Assembly: GCA_965204525.1 (NCBI GenBank)
Contig: OZ241994.1
Coordinates: 1,922,001 to 1,986,000 of the forward strand
From: Bin5 sp965204525
GTDB taxonomy: Bacteria; Chloroflexota; Anaerolineae; Caldilineales; Caldilineaceae
DNA: 64,000 bases
Direction: 5' to 3'
The stretch's first letter is position 1. Each line of letters begins with the position of its first letter. The position numbers and the translations under genes are program-made. Of the stretch, positions 27,246 through 35,821 are shown piece after piece. The notes under the pieces were generated by a model. That model was given only the letters and a program-made list of their open reading frames with translations, searched no databases and was not told the origin of the DNA.

Positions 27246-28955
27246 ATGAGCAGTTCTACGGTGGCGGCAAAGGACTTCATTCGTGAGGCGATTGCGGACG
27301 ACATTACCAGCGGGCGTTTCAACGGGCGCTTTCAAACGCGCTTCCCGCCCGAGCCCAACGGCTATCTTCACATTGGGCATCCCAAGGCGATCGGATTGAA
27401 CTTCGAGGTAGCCGCGGAGTTCGGCGGCCCCTGCAATCTGCGCTTCGACGACACCAATCCCCTCAAGGAGGAGCAGGAGTTCGTCGAAGCCCAGCTGAAG
27501 GACATCCGCTGGCTCGGCTACGAGCCAGACAACGTCCTCTATGCCTCCGACTATTTCGACCAACTCTATGCGTGGGCGCTCCAGCTCATCCGGGATGGAC
27601 ATGCCTACGTCGACGATCTCAGCCAGGAAGAGATTCGCGCTCATCGCGGCACTCTGACTGAACCGGGCACTAACAGCCCCTACCGGGACCGGGCGGTTGA
27701 GGAGAACCTGGATCTGTTCCAGCGGATGAAGGCGGGCGAGTTTCCCGACGGCGCCCGCGTTTTGCGCGCCAAGATCGATATGAGCGCGCCCAACATAAAC
27801 CTGCGCGACCCCGTTATGTACCGCATCCGCCATGCGGAGCACCAGCGAACCGGCGACAAGTGGTGCATCTACCCTATGTACGATTGGGCGCACGGCCAGT
27901 CCGATTCGATCGAAGGCGTGACGCATTCGCTCTGTTCGCTCGAGTACCTGAACCACCGCCCGCTGTACGACTGGTACCTGGAATCCCTGGGCGTCTACCA
28001 TCCTCGCCAGATCGAGTTCGCCAAGCTGGAGTTCACCTACACTGTGACTAGCAAGAGGCGCCTCCTGCGGCTCGTCGAAGAGGGCTACGTGAACGGCTGG
28101 GACGACCCTCGCATGCCGACGCTGGCAGGTCAGCGACGGCGCGGCGTACCGCCCAAAGCCTTGCGCGACCTCTGTCAACACGTCGGAATCGCCCGGACCA
28201 ACAGCACAGTTGAGATCGAGCTGCTGGAGCACTTCATTCGCCAGGAGTTGAACCGCACCGCCATGCGCGTGATGGGAGTACTGGATCCCCTGCCGGTCGT
28301 GATCACAAACTACCCCGAAGGCGAGACCGAATGGCTCGACGCGGTGAACAATCCCGAGGATGAAAGCGCCGGCAGCCGGCCGGTCCCCTTCAGCCGCAAC
28401 CTGTACATCGATCGGGACGATTTCATGGAGGACCCGCCGCGGCGGTTTTATCGCATGGCGCCCGGCCGGGAGGTCCGTCTCCGCTGGGGCTTCTTCGTTC
28501 GCTGCGAAGAGGTCATCAAGAACGAGCAGGGTGAGATCGTTGCCCTGCACTGCACCTACGACCCGGAAACAAGAGGCGGTTACGCTCCCGACGGCCGCAA
28601 AGTGCGCGGCACAGTTCATTGGGTAAGCGCCGACCACGCAGTTCCCGCTGAAGTGCGCCTCTATGACCGTCTCTTCAATGTCGAGAATCCCTACGACGTG
28701 CCGGAGGGCCAGGACTACATGGCCAGCCTTTCGCCCAACTCGTTGACGGTGTTGGACAGCGTCCAACTTGAGCCGGGCGCGCTGGACCTCGATGTCGGGC
28801 AGACGGTGCAGTTTGAGCGCAAGGGCTACTTTTGCCTGGACCCCGACAGCGCGGGCGACGGGCTTGTCTTCAACCGCACCATTTCGCTGCGCGATTCATG
28901 GGCGAAGATGCAGGCCCCAGGTCGAAAGGAGAAGGGCTCGGGGCGTAAATCGTAG
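27246..28955 (+). CDS. glnS: Glutaminyl-tRNA synthetase
   Basis: A 569-residue class I aminoacyl-tRNA synthetase that charges tRNA-Gln. It shows the PPEPNGYLHIGH signature (HIGH motif near residue 44), FDDTNP, the KMSKS-equivalent TSKRRL near residue 268, and the two C-terminal beta-barrels with the anticodon-binding region (PFSRNLYIDRDDF and GYFCLDPDS). The frame opens with TTG at 27228; the ATG at 27246 is preferred since GGGGAG ends five bases before it. Length matches typical bacterial GlnRS. It is a housekeeping gene among catabolic ones and converges with the DUF429 gene. Confidence 0.97.
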   Translation: MSSSTVAAKDFIREAIADDITSGRFNGRFQTRFPPEPNGYLHIGHPKAIGLNFEVAAEFGGPCNLRFDDTNPLKEEQEFVEAQLKDIRWLGYEPDNVLYASDYFDQLYAWALQLIRDGHAYVDDLSQEEIRAHRGTLTEPGTNSPYRDRAVEENLDLFQRMKAGEFPDGARVLRAKIDMSAPNINLRDPVMYRIRHAEHQRTGDKWCIYPMYDWAHGQSDSIEGVTHSLCSLEYLNHRPLYDWYLESLGVYHPRQIEFAKLEFTYTVTSKRRLLRLVEEGYVNGWDDPRMPTLAGQRRRGVPPKALRDLCQHVGIARTNSTVEIELLEHFIRQELNRTAMRVMGVLDPLPVVITNYPEGETEWLDAVNNPEDESAGSRPVPFSRNLYIDRDDFMEDPPRRFYRMAPGREVRLRWGFFVRCEEVIKNEQGEIVALHCTYDPETRGGYAPDGRKVRGTVHWVSADHAVPAEVRLYDRLFNVENPYDVPEGQDYMASLSPNSLTVLDSVQLEPGALDLDVGQTVQFERKGYFCLDPDSAGDGLVFNRTISLRDSWAKMQAPGRKEKGSGRKS

Positions 28956-29087
28956 AGGTCCGGCTAAAGGTCTGAATAACGTGAGGATCGTGCGCTACGT
29001 GAGTAGAGTCATCACACGCGGCGAAAAGCTTCTCCTGCGCAAACGCTTAAAAAATTAAGGATTTGCCGCAATACTCACGGATGGCGA

Positions 29088-29864
29088 CTATCTGAATCTT
29101 GCCGCCTGCGGCACCAGAATGTGACCCTCCTCCAGTGAGCCATACCGCGAGACCGCCCGCGGCCCGTGCTTCCAGAGGTACGAGGCGATGTAGGCGCAGG
29201 TTACCGCATCGAGCGCGTCCTCATAGGCCTGCAGAGCGGCCCCGCGCAGGCCGTAAACTTCCGTATTCTTCAGTAACCGCCTGGTTCTGCGCAGCCGCGG
29301 GTCGGCCTTGCGCAGCTTACGCAGCAGCTTTCGATAGCGATCAAGCTCCGACCAGCGCCCTTCAAAAGACCGTCCCCGACCACGCTTATACTTGAGGATA
29401 CGGTCAAGCCCAAACAGACTGACCAGAGCCGGATGGGGATATACTTCGCATACCAGCCGCGCCATCGTGCGCCGGGGAATCACATCCGATTCGTAAAACT
29501 TGAATCGTTCAGACAGCGCCGCAGTCAGGGCTTCCCCGCGCACAACGCCATCGCGTTCCAGCAGCTTCCTGTTTGCCGGATACGCTCCAGCCTGAAAACG
29601 ACGCCAGTCCGCGGACAGCGCACGGTCGCACGGCCTGATTCCTGTCTCATTGGGTACCCTCAGCGGCGCGTCGACCGCCACGATCGACCCATTGCGCCGG
29701 GAAAGGTGATCGCCAACGAAGTCGAGGATCTCAGACATCGTGCTCAGTCCGCCTGAACTGGCAACCAACCGCCCGTCCCTTATCGCCGCAACGCCCGACG
29801 GGTTTTTGTCGCTCCAGGCCAGGTCGATGCCGATAAAGGACGGCTTTCCCCGTTTTTTTGCCAT
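29088..29864 (-). CDS. DUF429 family protein (RNase H-like fold)
   Basis: A 258-residue DUF429 protein. The N terminus has the family's GIDLAWSDKNPSG motif with the first acidic residue, followed by VAVDAPLRVPNETGIRPCDR and later YPHPALVSLFGL and a C-terminal AYEDALDAVTCAYIA segment with a paired acidic residue, fitting an RNase H-like catalytic site. Biochemical function of the family is not established. ATG at 29864 has GAGGAGG upstream. It stands alone between glnS (convergent) and the OSBS-like gene. The 132-base gap to glnS holds no clear terminator. Confidence 0.8.
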   Translation of the reverse strand: MAKKRGKPSFIGIDLAWSDKNPSGVAAIRDGRLVASSGGLSTMSEILDFVGDHLSRRNGSIVAVDAPLRVPNETGIRPCDRALSADWRRFQAGAYPANRKLLERDGVVRGEALTAALSERFKFYESDVIPRRTMARLVCEVYPHPALVSLFGLDRILKYKRGRGRSFEGRWSELDRYRKLLRKLRKADPRLRRTRRLLKNTEVYGLRGAALQAYEDALDAVTCAYIASYLWKHGPRAVSRYGSLEEGHILVPQAARFR

Positions 29865-29988
29865 AGAGGACCTCCTCAGGGTGTGCTGACTTTACTCACC
29901 ATCCAATTGCAGTTGCGGGACTCCCTCGCACGAAGAACAAGACCGATCTATGAGCCGTCAAATCCATGGCGGGCGCCTGACGGAAACG

Positions 29989-31104
29989 TTACCTGTCTCG
30001 GCGCAGGCACACTTTCTCCGCCGTTACTTCCTCTAGGTACGCCTCGTCAACCTGCGCGCCGTGCCCCGGCCCGCCTGGCACAGTGAGCGTACTGTTGCTG
30101 TTGAGCGTAAACGGATTGGTGACGATATCCCGCTCAAAATAGCGGTCGTTGGCACTGATGTCGCCCGGCAGCGTGAAGTTGGGCAGGCTTGCCAGCGCCA
30201 CGCTGATGGCCCGCCCGATCCCGGTTTCCAGCATCCCCCCGTGCCAAACGGGAATGCCCGCAGCCTGACACATATCGTGGACGGCCACTGAATCGGCCAA
30301 TCCTCCAATCCGGGATGGCTTAATGTTTATCACTCCGCAGGCGTCCAGCTCCAGCGCCCAACGGGCGTGGTCCGGGGAAACGATACTCTCGTCCAGGCAG
30401 ACCGGCGTTTCAATCAGCTTTGCCAACTTGGCGTGATCGAAAATATCGTCGTGGTCGAGCGGCTGCTCGTTCAATAACAGGTCGAACCGGTCCAGCTGCC
30501 GCAGATGCTCCGCGTCCGCCAAATGGTAGATGCTGTTGCCGTCCACCTGCAGCAGCAGGTCCGGCCAGCGTTCGCGAACCGCTCCCGTCGGCTCGACGTC
30601 CCAACCCGGCTTGATCTTCAGCTTAACCCGCTGGTAGCCGTCCTCCAGGTAGCCCTCCACAGTCTCCAGAAGGGCGCCAATGTTTGCCTGAATCGGCACA
30701 CTCACGCCCACGGCCACCTCCTCCCGGGTTCCGCCGAGAAGGCTTGCCAGGGAGGTGTTCTGCGCGCGTGCAAAGAGGTCCCAGACGGCAAACTCCAGCC
30801 CAGCTTTGGCCATCCGGTTGGCGCGCAGCTTCTTGAAGATCCCGCGCACGTCTGCCGGCGCCGGGATTTCAGCCTCCAGCAGCATCGGCCCTAAAAACTC
30901 CCGCTGCATGATCAGCGCGGTGTGAAAGGTCTCTTCGTTGTACCAGGGGCCGTCACTGACGGGCGACTCCCCCCAACCCGTCACCCCGTCTGCGTCCACC
31001 CGCACAATAACTGCATCGCTTCCTTCATGCCGCCATCCGCTGGTCTCAAATGGCCGCACATATGGCATGTGGATGCGACGGAGTTCAATTCGATCTATTC
31101 TCAT
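29989..31104 (-). CDS. Enolase-superfamily protein, OSBS/N-acylamino acid racemase type
   Basis: A 371-residue muconate-lactonising subgroup enzyme. It has the KLKIKPGWD motif (Lys pair of the active site), metal ligands in VDGNSIY, LNEQPL and CLDESI, the opposite Lys in INIKPSRIGGL, and VWHGGMLETGIGRA, which is characteristic of o-succinylbenzoate synthases and N-succinylamino acid racemases. No menaquinone genes are adjacent, so the racemase or an unknown activity is at least as likely as OSBS. The open frame reaches 31227, but ATG at 31104 follows GGAAG and gives the standard MRIDRIELR start. Position beside a Gfo/Idh gene suggests a catabolic role. Confidence 0.85.
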   Translation of the reverse strand: MRIDRIELRRIHMPYVRPFETSGWRHEGSDAVIVRVDADGVTGWGESPVSDGPWYNEETFHTALIMQREFLGPMLLEAEIPAPADVRGIFKKLRANRMAKAGLEFAVWDLFARAQNTSLASLLGGTREEVAVGVSVPIQANIGALLETVEGYLEDGYQRVKLKIKPGWDVEPTGAVRERWPDLLLQVDGNSIYHLADAEHLRQLDRFDLLLNEQPLDHDDIFDHAKLAKLIETPVCLDESIVSPDHARWALELDACGVINIKPSRIGGLADSVAVHDMCQAAGIPVWHGGMLETGIGRAISVALASLPNFTLPGDISANDRYFERDIVTNPFTLNSNSTLTVPGGPGHGAQVDEAYLEEVTAEKVCLRRDR

Positions 31105-31505
31105 GGCTGGCTTCCTGTATGCCCAGTCCGCGGCAGATCCTGGGATAGTTTCGAAGGCGCACGGGTGAAAGGACGAAAAACCTGGCGCCGGGAAGGACTC
31201 GCTATACAGTTCCTTGCAGAAGTGCACGAGTCAACTACCGGACCATTCCGAAACTGCGCCGGAGCCGCCATTGCCAAGCGTGCCCACTGACCGGCGCGTA
31301 CTGGGGAGGGGATTGACGTTGGCGGCTATGCCAGCCATTCCCACCGGGGATGAAGGCTGGCGAGGGTCGAAGGTTCCGGGGGGGGAAGCCGGCAGGTTCC
31401 GAACTGTTACAGGCCTGAATGCGCTGGCGCTGCAGACCGAAATCCGGATGCTTTAGGAACCGACAGGCGTCCCGCCCCGAATAGTCCGAATCGAGGTGTT
31501 GCCAA
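31105..31505. other. Intergenic region, 401 bases
   Basis: This gap lies between the Gfo/Idh gene and the OSBS-like gene, both on the minus strand. I see no convincing gene, hairpin terminator or promoter. Short frames on both strands have no ribosome-binding site and no family resemblance. It presumably contains the promoter of the OSBS-like gene. Confidence 0.3.
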
Positions 31506-32705
31506 CTAAGCGGCGTATACACAGTCTACGTGGCGACCGCTTGCCGCCGATTCCAGGATCGCGTCACAGATTACGGCGTTGCGATAGCCGTCGACAAAGT
31601 CCGCGCCAATTGGAGCAACGTCTCCGTCGTTGACGATGCAGTCCAACAAGTGCGTAATCTCATGCACGAACGTATGCTCCCAGCCGATCATATGACCTTG
31701 GGGCCACCAGTTCTCCCACCAGGGGTGGAACGGCTCCGAAACGAGCACGTTGCGAAATCCTTGGGCTTCAGCCGGTTCGTCGCCGACCCAGAAGATCTCC
31801 AGTTCGTTCAGACGCTCCAGATTGAAGACGATGCTTGCCTTTTCGGCATTGATTTCGAGGCGCTGTCCGTTCTTGCGCCCGGCGGCAAAGCGACTGGCCT
31901 CAACCGTACCGATCGCGCCGTTATCAAACTCCAGCAGCGCGGTAAACGCGTCGTCGACATCAACCTTGCCCATCGTACCGTCGTCCCAGGGGCGTTCGTC
32001 AATGAAGGTACGGGTCATTCCCGAGACGCTCTTTATCTCGCCGACCAGATAGCGGCCCAAATCGATAATGTGCGCGCCCAGGTCTCCCAGCGCGCCGCTG
32101 CCAGCCACCGACTTCTGCAGCCGCCAAATCATCGGCAGGTCATAGTGGGCCATCACCCACTCCTGCAGATAGACGGCGCGGAAGTGGTAGATTTGGCCCA
32201 GCAGACCGGAATCCACCAGCTTTCGAATTTGCCGGATCGCGGGCACAAAGCGATAGTTGAAGGCGACCATGTTTTTCACGCCTGCCTTCTGCACGGCTTC
32301 CACCATGCTCTGCGCTTCATCGGCCGTGCGCGCCAGCGGCTTCTCACACAGGATGTGTTTGCCGCGTTCGGCGGCCAGAATGCAGGGATCCGCGTGGGTA
32401 TCGTTCGGTCCGCCGTTATCGAATAGCTGGATGTCGTCGTTGTCGAGCATCGCCCGCCAGTCCGTGTAGTAGCCGTCGTATCCGTAGCGTCTGGCCGCCT
32501 CCGCTACAGCCTGTTCGTCGCGTCCCGCGATGCCCACCAGCCTCGGCACGGCCGGCGGCGGGTACATCATGTGGGCGATGTTCAACATCGCATGGCTGTG
32601 GGCCTTGCCCATAAAGGCATAGCCCAGCATACCGACACCGATCTCCGGGGCGTCACCTTCAGCCCGCGCCCCAGCCATCGAAGTGAATCCGGATCCTTCA
32701 CTCAT
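31506..32705 (-). CDS. Gfo/Idh/MocA family oxidoreductase (a)
   Basis: A 399-residue NAD(P)-dependent dehydrogenase of the glucose-fructose oxidoreductase/inositol dehydrogenase family. It has the N-terminal Rossmann segment (GVGMLGYAFMGKAHSHAM), the CEKPLART motif with the catalytic Lys, and the C-terminal alpha/beta domain with DLGAHIIDLGRYL. ATG at 32705 follows GAGGGACTG. It is 86 bases from the TIM-barrel isomerase gene upstream on the same strand, a very common pairing in inositol and keto-sugar metabolism. Likely oxidises a sugar or cyclitol hydroxyl; the substrate is unknown. Confidence 0.9.
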   Translation of the reverse strand: MSEGSGFTSMAGARAEGDAPEIGVGMLGYAFMGKAHSHAMLNIAHMMYPPPAVPRLVGIAGRDEQAVAEAARRYGYDGYYTDWRAMLDNDDIQLFDNGGPNDTHADPCILAAERGKHILCEKPLARTADEAQSMVEAVQKAGVKNMVAFNYRFVPAIRQIRKLVDSGLLGQIYHFRAVYLQEWVMAHYDLPMIWRLQKSVAGSGALGDLGAHIIDLGRYLVGEIKSVSGMTRTFIDERPWDDGTMGKVDVDDAFTALLEFDNGAIGTVEASRFAAGRKNGQRLEINAEKASIVFNLERLNELEIFWVGDEPAEAQGFRNVLVSEPFHPWWENWWPQGHMIGWEHTFVHEITHLLDCIVNDGDVAPIGADFVDGYRNAVICDAILESAASGRHVDCVYAA

Positions 32706-32791
32706 TGGTCAGTCCCTCTTTTGTTCTTGGTTTCTGGCATGAAATAGGCGGCCGCCCGCTGGCAGGCCGCCCCCACTGACAAAGCCGCCAA

Positions 32792-33790
32792 CTATTCGGC
32801 AAAGGCCGCGTCAAAGGCGATTTCGGACGGCGCAAAGTCTATCTGTCGCGTGTAGGCACAGGATTCGGTCGCGCCGTGCTCTCGGTCCATGCCCGCGTCC
32901 TCCCATTCGATCGAGAGTGGTCCGTTGTAGCCGATGTCGTTCAACGCCCGCATGATCTCCTCAAAGTCGATCTTGCCGCGCCCAACCGAGCGGAAGTCCC
33001 AGAAGCGGCGATGGTCGCCAAATTCGGCATGGCCGCCAAAAACACCCGCCTCCCTACCGTTGTCCGACCAGCCCACGTCCTTCATATGTACATGGAAGAT
33101 GCGATCAGCGAATTTGCGGATGAAGCCGACGTAGTCGACTCCTTGATAACCGAAGTGACTCGGGTCGTAATTGAAGCCGAAGGCCTCGTGGCCGTCCAGG
33201 GCGTCAATGGCGTTCTGGGCGCTGTGGATATCGAAAGCGATCTCGGTCGGATGAACTTCAAGTCCGAACTTCACCCCGTTCTCGCTGAAGACATCCAGTA
33301 TCGGAGTCCACAGTTCGGAAAAGAGAGCCAGACCCTTCTCCAGAAAATCGGGCGGGTTCGGCGGGAAAGAGTAGACCATGTGCCAGATCGGCGAACCGGT
33401 AAATCCCGGCACGACTTTCACACCAAATTTGGCCGCGGCACGTGCGGTGTCCTTCATCTCCTCTGCCGCACGAGCGCGAACACCGTCCTCCGTGCCGTCG
33501 CCCCAGATGCGCGGCGGCAGTATGCTTTCGTGGCGTTCATCAATGCGGTCAGCGACCGCCTGACCGACCAGGTGGTTGCTGATAGCAAAACATTGCAGAC
33601 CGTGCTTGTTCAGAGTGTCCCAGCGTCCCTGTACATAGCCGTCGTCTTCCAGGGCCTTGTCCACCTCGAAATGATCGCCCCAACAGGCAAGCTCCAGACC
33701 GTCATAGCCGAATGATTTGGCCTTTTCGCAAATGGTTTCGAAAGGCAAGTCCGCCCACTGACCTGTGAAGAGCGTTACTGGTCGCGGCAT
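32792..33790 (-). CDS. Sugar phosphate isomerase/epimerase-like TIM barrel protein
   Basis: A 332-residue AP-endonuclease-2/xylose-isomerase-like barrel. The presumed metal site is Glu in LEVHPTE, Asp in NYDPSHFG, His in HVHMKD and Glu in SIEWED, all typical of the family (inosose dehydratase, tagatose epimerase, IolE/IolI types). ATG at 33790 has a near-perfect TAAGGAGG. It precedes a Gfo/Idh gene in the same direction, suggesting a two-step pathway of oxidation and isomerisation or dehydration. A good minus-strand promoter lies about 270 bases upstream. The exact reaction cannot be read from sequence. Confidence 0.87.
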   Translation of the reverse strand: MPRPVTLFTGQWADLPFETICEKAKSFGYDGLELACWGDHFEVDKALEDDGYVQGRWDTLNKHGLQCFAISNHLVGQAVADRIDERHESILPPRIWGDGTEDGVRARAAEEMKDTARAAAKFGVKVVPGFTGSPIWHMVYSFPPNPPDFLEKGLALFSELWTPILDVFSENGVKFGLEVHPTEIAFDIHSAQNAIDALDGHEAFGFNYDPSHFGYQGVDYVGFIRKFADRIFHVHMKDVGWSDNGREAGVFGGHAEFGDHRRFWDFRSVGRGKIDFEEIMRALNDIGYNGPLSIEWEDAGMDREHGATESCAYTRQIDFAPSEIAFDAAFAE

Positions 33791-34052
33791 GAATTCCTCC
33801 TTAATGTCGTTGAAAAAGTCGATTCTTTAAATGGAAATTACGGGTAGACCGCCTGCAACTCGATCGCGGCTCACTCGCAACAAGCCGTTGCCGAACGGGA
33901 TGAGTTGACTTCGATCCGTCTTCTCAATTTGAGCCGGGGGTTGATGCCTTCAATCTCACGATATGCGAACTTCCGGCACGAAGTACATTTCTTCCGAGGA
34001 CAGGACCGGCCAACAGTGGCTTGGTTTACAGTCGCATCTCAAAGACTCGCCT

Positions 34053-34081
34053 ACTATACAATCATAGCACCGATATAGCAA
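34053..34081 (-). promoter_or_regulatory. Sigma70-like promoter for the isomerase/oxidoreductase pair
   Basis: On the minus strand TTGCTA (34081-34076) and TATAGT (34058-34053) are separated by exactly 17 bases, four of six and five of six matches. The gap 33791-34229 is 439 bases and AT-richer than its surroundings; apart from this promoter I see no gene in it. The leader to the isomerase start would be about 255 bases. Confidence 0.45.
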
Positions 34082-34229
34082 TCCAGAACCCAGGCCGGTT
34101 GCATTTTCAGCAACAAAATCAAGTGGTATCGACGCATTTTCACTCGCTATGAAAACTTGCACGCCGTTTCATGGCATTCCTGCATTTTGCTTCTACACTG
34201 ATCTGGTTCGAACGAAGTGTCAACGGGCA

Positions 34230-35630
34230 CTAGATGCGCTCGAAGTAGCGGGTGCGTTCCCAGTCGGTGACGGCTTGGCGGTAGGCTTCGGCTTCGGTGG
34301 TGAAGAAGTGGGTGTAGTGGGCGATGACGTCTTGGCCGAATGCGGAACGGGCGAGGTCGCTGGTCTTGAAGTTGCCGACGGCTTCTTCGAGGGTACGGGG
34401 CAGCAGTTGCTCGTCGGAAGATGCGTAGACGTCGCCGATGAAGGCGGGCGGGGGCTCTATCCGTTGCTCGATGCCGGTCAGGCCGGAGGCGATGACGGCT
34501 GCGTAGGCGAGGTATGGGTTGACGTCGGCGCCGGGAATGCGGCATTCGATGCGTAGACTGGGCCCTGCGCCGACGACACGGAAGCCGGCGGTGCGATTGT
34601 CGGGGGACCACGCTATCGCGGTTGGAGCCCAGCTCCCGGCCTGGAATCGCTTGTATGAGTTCACGGTTGGGGCGTAGCAGACCATCAACTCGGACACGTA
34701 GCGCATCCAGCCGCCGAGGAACCAGCGGAAGAGGTCGGAGCAGGCGACGCCGGAGAGGTCACCGTCGCCGGGGAAGGCGCCGGTCGATTCTCCGTTTGCG
34801 GAGTTCCAGAGGCTGACGTGGAGGTGGCAACTTGAACCGGCCTCGATTGCGTCGGGCTTGGCCATGAAGGTGGCGCTGCAACCGAGCTGGTCTGATATCT
34901 CCTTTACGGCCTGCTTGACCAGGAGATGACGGTCGGCCATGTCCAGGACCGGCGCGTAGCGGATGTTGAGCTCGTGCTGGCCCTTTCCGAACTCGCCCTT
35001 GGTCGATTCGACGGGGACGCCGGAGGCGGCGAGATGACGGCGAAATGCGCCGTTCAGGTCTTCGGTCCGCGCCCCCTGCAGCAGGAGGTAGTCTTCCCGG
35101 TACCATCCGACCTGGGTCAGATCCCGATAACCGTTGCGGGCCGCGTCCAGGTATGAAGTCCGATAGAGGAAGTATTCCAGTTCCGACCCCGCCATGGCTT
35201 CATATCCCTGGGCGTGCAGCCGTTCAAGCTGCCTGCGGAGTATGGAACGGGGCGCTACTGATACAGGCTCATGGCCGGGTTCCAGTTGGGCGTCGCAGAT
35301 TACGAGAGCGGTCCGGTCGAGCCAGGACAGCTTGCGAAGCGTTGCGAGATCGGGCGCCAGATGGACGTCGCCGTATCCGAGCTCCCAGTTGGAGAAGTCG
35401 TAGCCGGGGACCGGCTCCATCTCCATATCGACGGAATAGAGGTAGTCGCAGGCGTGGGCGCCGCGCGCAACGTCGGTGAGGAAGAAGGCGGCGTTGAGGC
35501 GCTTGCCCATGAGCTTGCCGTAGGGATCCGGCGAGGCCAGGATGACGGTGTCTATGGAGCCGTCGTCGACTGCGGTGCGCAGGTCATCGAGGGTGAGTAT
35601 TCCTGAGACATTTTTTTGATCCGGTTGCAT
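34230..35630 (-). CDS. Glutamine synthetase family protein (gamma-glutamylpolyamine synthetase-like)
   Basis: A 466-residue ATP-dependent ligase of the glutamine synthetase superfamily. Motifs seen in order: DPYGKLMGKR at the N terminus, GSELEYFLY (metal Glu pair), KGEFGKGQHELN, GSSCHLHVSLW (the GxGxHxHxS equivalent), NSYKRF and RIECRIPGADVNPYLA. The DPYGK start and overall pattern resemble PuuA/GlnT-type enzymes that glutamylate amines rather than the GlnA used for nitrogen assimilation. ATG at 35630 follows AGGAGGG. It stands alone, 190 bases from the GH116 gene. Substrate is inferred only at family level. Confidence 0.87.
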   Translation of the reverse strand: MQPDQKNVSGILTLDDLRTAVDDGSIDTVILASPDPYGKLMGKRLNAAFFLTDVARGAHACDYLYSVDMEMEPVPGYDFSNWELGYGDVHLAPDLATLRKLSWLDRTALVICDAQLEPGHEPVSVAPRSILRRQLERLHAQGYEAMAGSELEYFLYRTSYLDAARNGYRDLTQVGWYREDYLLLQGARTEDLNGAFRRHLAASGVPVESTKGEFGKGQHELNIRYAPVLDMADRHLLVKQAVKEISDQLGCSATFMAKPDAIEAGSSCHLHVSLWNSANGESTGAFPGDGDLSGVACSDLFRWFLGGWMRYVSELMVCYAPTVNSYKRFQAGSWAPTAIAWSPDNRTAGFRVVGAGPSLRIECRIPGADVNPYLAYAAVIASGLTGIEQRIEPPPAFIGDVYASSDEQLLPRTLEEAVGNFKTSDLARSAFGQDVIAHYTHFFTTEAEAYRQAVTDWERTRYFERI

Positions 35631-35821
35631 GTTTTTGCCCTCCTGCGTGGTTGGCTTCCGCGGAGCGACGCAGGGATCTTCTCCGAGGTATTTGCTGCCG
35701 TTGCGTTGGGGGAATTATATACGGAGGGCGCGGGGAACACCTTTTGTCGCTTGTTTGGGCCGGCGCCGGGACCAGCAGCCCGGCGCCGGTGTTCAGGCAG
35801 TTCAGAATGAGGCTGGGCGGC

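Noticed and set aside
27174..28766. A 530-codon open frame on the minus strand
   Set aside because: It mirrors glnS almost fully; glnS has full synthetase motifs, so this is a codon-structure shadow.
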